This document shows, in pieces, positions 24,839 to 32,572 of a stretch of 32,572 nucleotides of DNA. Under the pieces are notes generated by a model. The model saw only the letters and a list, made by a program, of their open reading frames with translations. It was not told the DNA's origin and made no database searches. This DNA comes from JBNKEI01 sp050288705 (GTDB taxonomy: Bacteria; Myxococcota; Myxococcia; Myxococcales; UBA5297): NCBI GenBank assembly GCA_050288705.1, contig JBNKEI010000124.1:1-32572 (forward strand), read 5' to 3'. Made by a program: the position numbers and the translations under genes. The number at the start of each line of letters is the position of its first letter. Positions within the stretch are counted from its first letter, which is position 1.

Positions 24839-26074
24839 ATGAGACACCTAATTATTGGCAATGGGATCGCGGGAACCACTGCGGCATTAAATATTCGTAA
24901 ACAAGACGCGCAAGCAGAAATTACTATTCTTTCGCAAGAACCCTATCGTTTTTATAGCCGCATTAAGCTAATTGACTTTATTTCCAGCGAAATGCCCGAA
25001 AATAAACTCTTTGGTTTTGCGCAAGAATGGTATGCACGTAATCATATTAATCTGCATTTAAACACAAGCGCTCAATCTCTTGATCCTCAACTTAGAGAAG
25101 TACGCACCCAGGATGGTTCTGTTTTCTACTATGACAAGTTACTAATAGCCACCGGTGGGTCTCCCCGCCTGCCTCCGGTTGCCTCTGCTCTGAGTAGCTC
25201 GCGAATCTGTGCCCTACGCAATTTAGACCACGCCAAACATATTCGCTTGCTCGCCAACTCTGCTTCCTCAGTATTAGTTCTTGGCGGCGGAATATTAGGA
25301 ATCGAAACTGCTGGAGCGCTCCAGAAAACTGGAAAACAAGTTACCATACTAGAATCAAAGTCCCGGCTTCTTCCCTATCAAATGGACGCAGTCGGCTCCC
25401 AAATATTACGTACTATATTGGAAAAAAGAGGGCTCGATTTTTTACAAAATGCACAGATCAATACCATTGCCGATACCGCCAACCAAATTCAAATTCAACT
25501 CGAAAATGGGCAAACCGTCAGTGCTGATATGCTAGTTGTTTCTACTGGGATTAATCCCTGTTCCGAACTTGTGCAAACCGCAAAATCAAATTCAAGTGAT
25601 GTACCCAAAAAGATTTCAGTAAATGACTATTTCGAGACCAACTTGCCCGACATATACGCAGCGGGAGATGTTGCCGAGCATCAAGGAATTTCTTATGGAA
25701 TTTTGGCAGCAGCCGAACGACAAGGCAAAATAGCAGGCATCAATATGGCAGGCGGTAAAGAAAAATACCAAGGCACCATCCCCTCCTTTATACTCAAAGT
25801 TCCGGGAGTTGATTTAGTTTGCGTTGGCGAAATAGATGTAAAAAATTCTCTTCCTTCTCTAGTCCAGCAGAATTCTCAGCAAGGGCTGTATAGAAAACTG
25901 GTTTTTAAAGACGGTTTATTGGTTGGTTATATCCTATGCGGATCTGCAGATGGAAAAAAAGAATTGCTTGCCGCACTTCAGAAAAAGGAATCTTTAGCGA
26001 CTATCGAAAAAATAATTCACCAAACAGGCTGGCGTCCTCATACTCCCCTAGCCACTATTGCCTCTGAAGTGTGA
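24839..26074 (+). CDS. FAD/NAD(P)-dependent oxidoreductase (rubredoxin/nitrite reductase-like)
   Basis: A 411-aa two-dinucleotide-binding flavoprotein. The FAD loop is LIIGNGIAGTTAAL at the N-terminus. The substrate-side RFYSRIKLIDF is typical of rubredoxin reductase and of the N-terminal part of nitrite reductase NirB. The NAD loop is VLGGGILGIETAGAL, and the second FAD motif is IYAAGDVAEHQG. The C-terminal domain (YRKLVFKDGLLVGYILCG) fits the same subfamily. The electron acceptor is unknown: no rubredoxin or ferredoxin gene is adjacent. It is 57 bp after truA and ends 9 bp from the convergent gene at 26084. Confidence 0.85.
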   Translation: MRHLIIGNGIAGTTAALNIRKQDAQAEITILSQEPYRFYSRIKLIDFISSEMPENKLFGFAQEWYARNHINLHLNTSAQSLDPQLREVRTQDGSVFYYDKLLIATGGSPRLPPVASALSSSRICALRNLDHAKHIRLLANSASSVLVLGGGILGIETAGALQKTGKQVTILESKSRLLPYQMDAVGSQILRTILEKRGLDFLQNAQINTIADTANQIQIQLENGQTVSADMLVVSTGINPCSELVQTAKSNSSDVPKKISVNDYFETNLPDIYAAGDVAEHQGISYGILAAAERQGKIAGINMAGGKEKYQGTIPSFILKVPGVDLVCVGEIDVKNSLPSLVQQNSQQGLYRKLVFKDGLLVGYILCGSADGKKELLAALQKKESLATIEKIIHQTGWRPHTPLATIASEV

Positions 26075-26083
26075 GCCCGGCGC

Positions 26084-27604
26084 TCAAAATTTCCCTCTCC
26101 ACAGGTTCTTGCCGCCGTAGAACTCTTCCGCGGCCTTTTGGCAAACTTCGGTATAGTATTGGTCCGCATCCTCAGTAGTGTAACCAGCGCCTACAAAGCA
26201 TCCGCGCGCTATTTCGTGCAGTGTATGTCTAATTCCACCAGCATCGTCGTACACCGCATTAAGACATGCTACGATTACCGCGACATCATTCTTAGACAAG
26301 CGTTCTTCTCCGCTCATCAGTCGAGCATGGTTGATGCACGCAATAGCATTAACGCTGGTGAAAGAATCGCCCAATCCCGAACAGTCCTCGAATCCGTTAC
26401 CGCGCTCGTTGAGCTTGAAATGAGCGATGGGCAAGTTTTCCATGTTTTTCTGCTTAGCCATGAATTTGAAATCTTCAAGCTTTTCGGAATCATTCCTTAG
26501 ACGAAATTCTTGAATGCGGGTATCGAGTTTGTGCAGCAATGGCCCCATTACACCGGTATTTCGCTTGAATACGCTTTTTGATGGGTCTTCGAACATTAAG
26601 GTCGCATCGATTTTTTCGGTCTCCTCTCGCGATATCAAACCATGGTCGATCAATGTTTTTATTACGACCTTTTCGGCATGCCCCCAATGCTCGTCGGCAG
26701 CATATACTTGTCGGAAATTCAAAATGGCCTGACCTGCAGCAAATTGAGCTTTTTCGCCGAGACAATCATCATTTTCTAGCTCTGCTTCCAGTGATTCCAC
26801 GCATTGCTTGAGTGTTAAGCCTTTGCTGCACTTAGCATTAATGAAGTGCCTCATGCCTTTATTCACGAACGGCCGAGTAATCGATCGCGAGGTATAACCG
26901 CTTGCACCGGTTTCGTCATTGGTAACTCCAATCAGTGCATATTTGGTTTTCTGTTCATATTGGCTGCTTTTCGTTAAGTCGGGATTTTTGGGAATATAAG
27001 GAGGGCTGTACTTGGCTACAAATTGTTCTTTAACCAGGTGACCTTTGAGGCAGGTGAGGCTTTTAATTAGCGACTCACGCGCCTGCTGAGTATTAGTCAG
27101 TTCCATGACGTGCCTCCTTGTGGCTGCACGATAGTCGGTCATGGTCACGAACTGGTTGCTCCCGCAAGTTCTAATTGGGTTAAGCGACCGATTATTCCGC
27201 TTTTGCTCTTCAGGGCTACTGCAATGGTAGTGCTGATAGTACTCTTTGGCCTTCGCGTTGGCCTTGTTAAGTCTATCGTTGCTGGAAAAGCCACCTTTGC
27301 CATCATGTAACGAAGTAGTTGAAAGAAAGAAACCATTGAAAGTTTTATCATAGACATAACCTGCGCCAGCAATGCATACCGCGTATTTCGCCACACGAGA
27401 GGCCAAGCTTTGCGCAGAGAATCTATCGTTTTGGTTATTTCCAGCAGTCTCGCCTTGCGTGTGTAGAGTTTTCTGAAAACCCAGAGATTTATTCGCAGAA
27501 CTCGTTGGGTGCGTCGCGGTTACTACTTGAGATAGCTGTCGCCATCTAGTGATGCGCTGTGCCGTCTGCAAGATTGGAACAAGCTGGTTCTTTTTAATTT
27601 GCAT
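26084..27604 (-). CDS. Unrecognised 506-aa protein
   Basis: I do not recognise this protein. It is soluble in character apart from one short hydrophobic patch (about residues 71-84, AKYAVCIAGAGYVY) after a polar, Ser/Thr/Gln/Asn-rich N-terminus without a classical signal peptide. The conserved-looking blocks are in the C-terminal third: LPIAHFKLNERGNGFEDCSGLG, cut here to LPIAHF and GFEDCSGLGDSF (about 391-415), and DDAGGIRHTLHEIARGCF (453-470) with His460, His463 and Glu464, a possible metal or catalytic cluster. Cysteines are frequent. It is AT/GC-balanced like the chromosome. No ribosome site is obvious before ATG 27604. It follows rdrB by about 120 bp in the same direction but is not a known RADAR accessory. 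A secreted effector is one guess. Confidence 0.6.
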   Translation of the reverse strand: MQIKKNQLVPILQTAQRITRWRQLSQVVTATHPTSSANKSLGFQKTLHTQGETAGNNQNDRFSAQSLASRVAKYAVCIAGAGYVYDKTFNGFFLSTTSLHDGKGGFSSNDRLNKANAKAKEYYQHYHCSSPEEQKRNNRSLNPIRTCGSNQFVTMTDYRAATRRHVMELTNTQQARESLIKSLTCLKGHLVKEQFVAKYSPPYIPKNPDLTKSSQYEQKTKYALIGVTNDETGASGYTSRSITRPFVNKGMRHFINAKCSKGLTLKQCVESLEAELENDDCLGEKAQFAAGQAILNFRQVYAADEHWGHAEKVVIKTLIDHGLISREETEKIDATLMFEDPSKSVFKRNTGVMGPLLHKLDTRIQEFRLRNDSEKLEDFKFMAKQKNMENLPIAHFKLNERGNGFEDCSGLGDSFTSVNAIACINHARLMSGEERLSKNDVAVIVACLNAVYDDAGGIRHTLHEIARGCFVGAGYTTEDADQYYTEVCQKAAEEFYGGKNLWRGKF

Positions 27605-27609
27605 ATTCG

Positions 27610-27629
27610 TTAATGTAACTCGACATTAA
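27610..27629. promoter_or_regulatory. Perfect inverted repeat next to the start of the 506-aa gene, possible operator
   Basis: TTAATGT-AACTCG-ACATTAA is a perfect 7-bp inverted repeat with a 6-bp spacer, ending 5 bp upstream of the start codon on the minus strand. It occupies the place of the ribosome binding site, so a protein or an RNA hairpin there could control the gene. The 119-bp gap to rdrB otherwise shows nothing I can name. Confidence 0.5.
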
Positions 27630-27723
27630 CTATTTTCAAAGCGCAAATTTCCAATACACTGGTTTGCCGAACACTCTGGCAACGTTAAAAATACGCATTG
27701 ACATTAGGCAAGTGGGATTTCCA

Positions 27724-30540
27724 CTATGGATTCTGACAGTATCGCTTAAGGAGCCTTAACAATTTGCGTGTCATTTTTAAAGCAGTAGGCTTCCACGGTT
27801 CGGTAAAGCGAGAATGCATGCTGGTTTCTTGTATCTTTTTGAGCCATTCAAGAACCGAACTTTCCGAATACCCTGCATTCAACGCCGCGTCATGAAGAAA
27901 AGAATACTCTTTTAAGAGATTGGTACTGAAAACAATGGGATCATCCGAGCCAATGGCGACATGAACTGGTGGTGGCGCGCCTGGCTCGCATTCAGGAGGA
28001 AATAGCCGTAATATAGGGTGATTGCGCAGATCAAGTAGATTACCAATAAGAAGATTGCTAGAAGGGTTAACTTCTACCACAATTTCGCGACAGCCAATGC
28101 ATCGTCGAAGCGCATCTTGAGCCGCATAAAGCGCCGAGATTTCCGACCCGTCCAAGGTTATGTCCACAAGTTGTTGTCCGCGCTGAAAGACCACTTGGCT
28201 TTCAAGGTATTGCTCCAAAATTGTTCTAACTCTTTCAAAATAGCGAATTTCTGCCGGATTCAATCGCTTGAGGGTTCGTAAATAGAAATCTAAGCTTGGC
28301 TCTACATTGTCTTCCTGAAATGAAACTGGTCGATACCACAAGCTATGCAACACATGATGCACTTCGGCGAGCTCGGCCGGCTCGAAATTTTTATCATCAC
28401 CATCATAAATTGCAGCGGATAATTGACGAATTTGATCTTCTATTCGAATTAAGCGCTCTGGGGGTACCTCAATAAACAGGTCATCGGGCACACGAAAATG
28501 ACTGTAAAGCCGCCATTCAAAAATTAAGTCCCACAATCGCTCTTCTTGCGGCATTAACACTGTTCCTACCGATTCCGCATAAAAGCGAGGATCAATTCCC
28601 AGTGCTGTTGCGTGTCCGAGACGCCCTCCGGGTTGCTTTAATAGATACACAACACATTCAAAAACATGACGGATGCCTTCCATTAGATGACGGTAATCTT
28701 CGCCAACATGGATTGTTGTTCGCAAAGGTGGCAACTTTAGATAAGATCGATCGGCTGCAATTCTTGCAGAGTGACATTCTAGGTATTGTAAAAGTGGCGC
28801 TAGCACCCATGGCGGTATGCCTAGCTCGTCATTACAAACATCGACTCCGCGAACTAGCCACATGATTTGTGGTACCGCTTGAATTAATTCAGCCAATGCA
28901 TTCATTTTTTTTGACTGTTCGAAAAAGAAATCCGAATAGCGGCGGTTTTCAAAATTAAGAAGCCGAGGCTCGGCATGAGTTTTTGCTCCAAAAGCTGGCG
29001 GTTTCCCTGCTTTCCAGGACCTTAAAGGGTCGCGTACTTTAATGAAGTGCAACAATACACCAAATTCTGGTGTTCGCCCTCCCGCTACCGTGCCAGTTTC
29101 CTTAAGAACGCGCTGCCAAGACTTTAATAAACTTGCCAAATTCTCAGCCAACTCATAAGGCGAGTCACGAAACCCAATGCGAGCCTCCAACGCAGCAACA
29201 TGTTCACTGCCCGCTACGAGATATGACACCTGTGCTTTAAAAGGTTCAAGGGGGCGCTTAATACCTTCTCCTCGCCCATAGTGGCGAATAAACCATTGCA
29301 GCCCAGCGGTCATGGGTCGCTGGACTATTTCTCTAAAAAAAATGCACCGCAGACGCACTACCTGCCAAAAGAGACGATCGAAAAAACTGTCTTGAAAAGG
29401 CTTTTGAGACTCCTCATTTTCCCGTTCTATTTGTTTATATCTATTCAGAGCATTGCGGATTAACCATTGTTCGCCTTCGCCTGGGGCCTGAGCATTGATA
29501 GGTAAGCGAACAGTAACTGGATCAAAATTTTTGAAAGCATAAGAAAGTTTCTCTTTGGACAGTTCTTGAATGGGTTGCAGCGACATCAGGTAGCCTTGCG
29601 GGTGCAAGTCCTGATAAAGCAAGTGCAAATCTTCAACCTTGGGAAGATCCTCTTCTTGGCCCTCAGACAATGCGACTAATGCTTTTTCAAAGGTTCTCCG
29701 GCGCTGCGGCCACCAACGAGGGTGGAAACAGAGATTTTTTAAGAATGCCCAAATTGGCTCATGAGGTGCGCGTACTGAGCGCATAAGAAATTCGGCCAAC
29801 AAACAGCGGGCAATGGCCCCCGCCAACAAAAACTTTAAATAAGTATCGCCGTCTCCCAAAGCTAAACCCGGGCTGGAAAACGCACTATAGTCCAGCGAAG
29901 AACTTGCTAGTGCGGCAAGTAGCGAATCCCATAGGTACTGGAAATTCATTCCTGCTCCAATATGCTGATGAATTTCGGCCGCGCCCTTGTCTTCCAAGCA
30001 TTTGATTAGCAAAGGTGGCTCAATGCTTACCCTTGTAGGTGGCGGCTCAATGCCAAGAGCTGCCAGTAATAAGTCTTCGGGAAGGGCAAAAGTCAGCCAG
30101 CGGTAGTGAATAGCAGCATTAAGAGAGGTTCCCTCACGTTGCGCGAGACCAGTGAATCCCGAGTGGCGTTCTAAATGTTTTTTGGCTAGTTGCTCGAGAA
30201 AATTGTAGAGCGTAGTGGACTTTCTTCTTCTGGAAAACCCATTGATGCTTTGATTTTCAAACCAGAAGAAATCGCGTATTGCCACTAGACGGTCAAGCGA
30301 CCAGCCCCCGGCATGCTGAGACATTTGCACCTCGCAACTTCGCCAAAGCTGCCCAGTTTTTCGGCCATCTTCGCTGCCTTCGTTTTCGCTGCCTTCAAGG
30401 GATGGCTCAAGAACGGTTAGCGCCTGCTTAAACCCCGAAAGTCCTACGAGGGGGTAACTCGCTATCTCAGCACGCATAAACGCTTCGGGAACACGCCGTG
30501 GGGTAAGACCGCCTAAAGTTTCCGGTTTAGAGTCTTTCAT
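27724..30540 (-). CDS. rdrB: Adenosine deaminase-family protein of a RADAR anti-phage system (RdrB)
   Basis: A 938-aa protein with the full set of adenosine deaminase motifs spread over a far larger chain than housekeeping enzymes (about 350 aa). His191 and His193 in AEIHQHIGAG bind zinc; VRGVDVCNDE (about 563-572) is the ADA substrate loop. His611 and Glu614 are in TIHVGEDYRH, His643 in RLGHATALG, EVNPSSNLLIGN lies at 823-834, and the catalytic Asp pair is in GSDDPIVF (866, 867). RdrB of RADAR has this size and plan; it forms large shells and deaminates adenosine in RNA or (d)ATP during phage infection. It overlaps the upstream gene by 14 bp, as rdrA-rdrB pairs do. The call rests on motif, size and gene pairing. 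Confidence 0.75.
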   Translation of the reverse strand: MKDSKPETLGGLTPRRVPEAFMRAEIASYPLVGLSGFKQALTVLEPSLEGSENEGSEDGRKTGQLWRSCEVQMSQHAGGWSLDRLVAIRDFFWFENQSINGFSRRRKSTTLYNFLEQLAKKHLERHSGFTGLAQREGTSLNAAIHYRWLTFALPEDLLLAALGIEPPPTRVSIEPPLLIKCLEDKGAAEIHQHIGAGMNFQYLWDSLLAALASSSLDYSAFSSPGLALGDGDTYLKFLLAGAIARCLLAEFLMRSVRAPHEPIWAFLKNLCFHPRWWPQRRRTFEKALVALSEGQEEDLPKVEDLHLLYQDLHPQGYLMSLQPIQELSKEKLSYAFKNFDPVTVRLPINAQAPGEGEQWLIRNALNRYKQIERENEESQKPFQDSFFDRLFWQVVRLRCIFFREIVQRPMTAGLQWFIRHYGRGEGIKRPLEPFKAQVSYLVAGSEHVAALEARIGFRDSPYELAENLASLLKSWQRVLKETGTVAGGRTPEFGVLLHFIKVRDPLRSWKAGKPPAFGAKTHAEPRLLNFENRRYSDFFFEQSKKMNALAELIQAVPQIMWLVRGVDVCNDELGIPPWVLAPLLQYLECHSARIAADRSYLKLPPLRTTIHVGEDYRHLMEGIRHVFECVVYLLKQPGGRLGHATALGIDPRFYAESVGTVLMPQEERLWDLIFEWRLYSHFRVPDDLFIEVPPERLIRIEDQIRQLSAAIYDGDDKNFEPAELAEVHHVLHSLWYRPVSFQEDNVEPSLDFYLRTLKRLNPAEIRYFERVRTILEQYLESQVVFQRGQQLVDITLDGSEISALYAAQDALRRCIGCREIVVEVNPSSNLLIGNLLDLRNHPILRLFPPECEPGAPPPVHVAIGSDDPIVFSTNLLKEYSFLHDAALNAGYSESSVLEWLKKIQETSMHSRFTEPWKPTALKMTRKLLRLLKRYCQNP

Positions 30541-32572
30541 TTTTTCCGGATTCCTGGTTTTCGACTTTATGATTTTCTAGTCCTTTCAAATATTCTTCAA
30601 AAGCACTATCTTTATAGGTCGCATTTTGCCATTGGTCATACATATCTATAACCCAGTCATGCAAACTAACGTATGAACGAATAAGCTCACGACAAGAAGC
30701 AGATTTTTTAATCGCTTTTACAACTTGTTTTCGGCGCATTGCTACAATTTGTTCTCTATGCCGACTCCATTCTTTAATTAACTGCTTTGCACCCATAGTC
30801 ATGAAAATTCTTATTAGTTCATTTGTTCTGTTGTTGTTGTTTTTGTTATTCAACCGGCTTATGCAATATTCTGTCTCTTTTTTAGCCAACTCACCATTTT
30901 CATTTATTTTTACAAAAAGAAATTGAAAATCATCTAAAATTTTTTTCTCGCCATTTCCATTCACTTTTTTAAAAATAAATTGAAAACCTTTAGCAGTGTC
31001 CTGATTTTCCTTTATCAAATCCATGAACCAATTGTGCAACTTATCAGAGACACAATCAAAAAAGAAAAAACTCGGAAGGCTTATCTCAATCCATTCCCAT
31101 ACTGTATGCCAATTAAAGCCGATATATTCGTGTCTGACACAAAAAGCAAGTTCGCAAACTATAGCACAGACATACTCTCTATAGGAAGACATAAAATCTT
31201 CTAATGAAGAGCCTTTATCCACTAAGCTTTCAATATATTTGTCTTTATCCATAGTTTTGTTTAGCTGGTCCCACCCCCAAAGACCTCGGCGAAAACCAAC
31301 GGAACAAACATTCTCTATCCACGCACCGATCGCGATTTTTCGCAAGTAATTCTCGATTTCAAGATCATCATTTTTAAGCAATTGGATATCAAGCTGCTTT
31401 TTAATTTCTTCCTCACTATTCCCCAAAATTTTTTCTATCTTTTTTTTATAATAGTCCTTCTTTAGTTCTAGATGAAGCAAGACTAGTTTTCTAAGAAACG
31501 CCCACCATTGAACCGCAAATATAAAGTAGTTCAGAAACATATCCCACGGTGGCAGTGGCCAATCAAGCTTTAAAAGCGGCTCTCCAATCGAAGTAGACTG
31601 CTCTCCAACAGGCTTCAACATATAATGTGCAGCAACTGCAGTTGGCATCCAACAATGTGGAGTTTGACAAGCACTAATTATACGAGGTTTTTTATAAAGC
31701 ATCAACAAATCATAAAGCACCATAAGCCAACCAGCGACTGGCGCAGGCAAAGGTATACTCTCACCGTACTCCTCAAGATTGTGAAGCTCAAGAACTGCTT
31801 CATTGATTTTATTAAAATGTAAAGCTTGTGAAACAAATTTGGTGTTATCGGAGTGCCAAGGGATTGTGGAAATTCTGGTTAAAATTTCGTGTTGCTTGAA
31901 ACGTCTTATAGGATTTCCCGTAAGATCAAGAATACATTTTCCTTTAGAGTTTCGCCGAATGATACGATTTATAAGCAGACTACTGGCCCAAAATGGCAGG
32001 TTGCTCTCGTCAATTGCATTCCTGAGCATTTCTTCAGCAATCTCACAAGCCTCTTCATTATCTGCTTCTTCTGCATCTTTTTTTTTCTTTGGTTTTGATT
32101 CAAGGCGATTATACAAACCTTGAAGAGTTCTTGTTGAAACCCTAAGGGCCATACGTGCGGCTAGAGTAAAAATTAGTTTATCCTTGCAGTATATCTCCTG
32201 TTCTTGTTCTTTTTCGCTGTTACCACTGTAAGGCAAATCGATACTTTCGTCCTCTGCAATAGCTCTTTGGTAGTTTAGCTTCACTTCTGGCGTAAAACGT
32301 CCACTTATTTCGAAAAAATCTTTAAACGATTTCAAATCATCGAATTTTTTCGCTTCAGAAGGCAAATTAATGTTTTCAAACAATTTTCCTAATCTATACT
32401 CGGCATTTGAGTACTTTCCATATGGCGAATAATTCCAAGCTTCCTCTGCCGTTACAGATTCGATTTCAACCTGATGGTATACTGGAAGCGAGCGTCGCAT
32501 GGCAGTAGCTGACTGGCGACGAGCGATGGCTTGGGTTTCGTCCCAGCCTTTTCGATCAAACAACGTAGACTT
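30527..32572 (-). CDS. rdrA: Probable RdrA of RADAR, C-terminal part (5' end beyond the window)
   Basis: The frame is open from the right edge to the stop at 30527, giving 681 codons. No in-window codon is a convincing start, so the gene continues outside. In RADAR, RdrA is an AAA+-like ATPase of about 900 aa encoded just upstream of rdrB. A missing N-terminal ATPase domain and a long helical C-terminal region fit what is seen here. The visible part is rich in Lys, Glu, Trp and Asn, with helical stretches such as LFENINLPSEAKKFDDL and WAFLRKLVLLHLELKK. I cannot see Walker motifs, so the identity depends mainly on its pairing with rdrB. It is AT-richer than the neighbouring chromosome, as defence genes often are. 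Confidence 0.55.
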   Translation of the reverse strand, partial: KSTLFDRKGWDETQAIARRQSATAMRRSLPVYHQVEIESVTAEEAWNYSPYGKYSNAEYRLGKLFENINLPSEAKKFDDLKSFKDFFEISGRFTPEVKLNYQRAIAEDESIDLPYSGNSEKEQEQEIYCKDKLIFTLAARMALRVSTRTLQGLYNRLESKPKKKKDAEEADNEEACEIAEEMLRNAIDESNLPFWASSLLINRIIRRNSKGKCILDLTGNPIRRFKQHEILTRISTIPWHSDNTKFVSQALHFNKINEAVLELHNLEEYGESIPLPAPVAGWLMVLYDLLMLYKKPRIISACQTPHCWMPTAVAAHYMLKPVGEQSTSIGEPLLKLDWPLPPWDMFLNYFIFAVQWWAFLRKLVLLHLELKKDYYKKKIEKILGNSEEEIKKQLDIQLLKNDDLEIENYLRKIAIGAWIENVCSVGFRRGLWGWDQLNKTMDKDKYIESLVDKGSSLEDFMSSYREYVCAIVCELAFCVRHEYIGFNWHTVWEWIEISLPSFFFFDCVSDKLHNWFMDLIKENQDTAKGFQFIFKKVNGNGEKKILDDFQFLFVKINENGELAKKETEYCISRLNNKNNNNRTNELIRIFMTMGAKQLIKEWSRHREQIVAMRRKQVVKAIKKSASCRELIRSYVSLHDWVIDMYDQWQNATYKDSAFEEYLKGLENHKVENQESGKNERL

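Noticed and set aside
32550..32572. The first in-window codons of the partial right-edge gene read K-S-T-L, tempting as the end of a Walker A motif
   Set aside because: The residues that follow (FDRKGWDETQA) do not look like the helix after a P-loop, and the preceding residues are outside the window, so nothing can be concluded.
1..32572. tRNA genes, rRNA genes and CRISPR arrays
   Set aside because: No cloverleaf-like sequence with a credible T-arm, no rRNA-like stretch and no regularly spaced short repeats were seen by eye; a covariance-model scan was not possible.

Overview
This window looks like the chromosome of a Gram-negative bacterium. It has an O-antigen (LPS) locus with a Wzx flippase and Wzy-type polymerases, and an outer-membrane barrel protein with a signal peptide. 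The GAPDH and shikimate kinase look PVC/Verrucomicrobiota-like to my eye. That placement is tentative and rests on protein style only.

Left part (1-14453): a heavily rearranged O-antigen locus. The intact core is the UDP-N-acetyl-L-fucosamine pathway wbjB-wbjC-wbjD (fnlABC; 8629-11916). It is followed by a polysaccharide pyruvyl transferase and an FrhB-type iron-sulfur protein. On the other strand are a Wzx flippase and a family-4-like glycosyltransferase (8143-5451), and at the left edge a WbuB-type glycosyltransferase that leaves the window. Two different Wzy-like membrane proteins (1982-3262 and 4161-5423) lie between. Around them are fragments: an internally deleted WbpG-type amidotransferase, a copy of the 3' end of the glycosyltransferase, a YhhN-like 3' end, a copy of the 3' part of the first wzy just upstream of wbjB, and a wbuB-like stub after wbjD. 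Together these fragments point to an ancestral one-direction operon wzx - glycosyltransferase - wzy - wbjB - wbjC - wbjD - wbuB-like gene, later broken by inversion and duplication. A 132-bp inverted repeat (about 88 % identical) still brackets the 3.5-kb segment holding both polymerases.

Junction (14454-15461): degraded sequence with a 75-aa protein and a truncated AbiEii-type nucleotidyltransferase.

Middle part (15462-26074): ordinary chromosomal genes. On the minus strand are gap (with a good promoter) and aroE-aroK. On the plus strand are the agmatine-to-putrescine pair aguB-aguA, an outer-membrane protein, a thioredoxin, a secreted transglutaminase-like protein, truA and an FAD/NAD oxidoreductase. 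Between the transglutaminase gene and truA is a VapBC-type toxin-antitoxin pair. It is flanked by a 137-bp direct repeat, the relic of a tandem duplication of the gene junction.

Right part (26084-32572): an unrecognised 506-aa protein with a perfect inverted repeat just before its start codon, then a large adenosine-deaminase-family protein and a partial upstream partner. I read this pair as a RADAR anti-phage system (rdrA, cut by the window edge, and rdrB complete). I saw no tRNA, rRNA, CRISPR array or intact insertion sequence.
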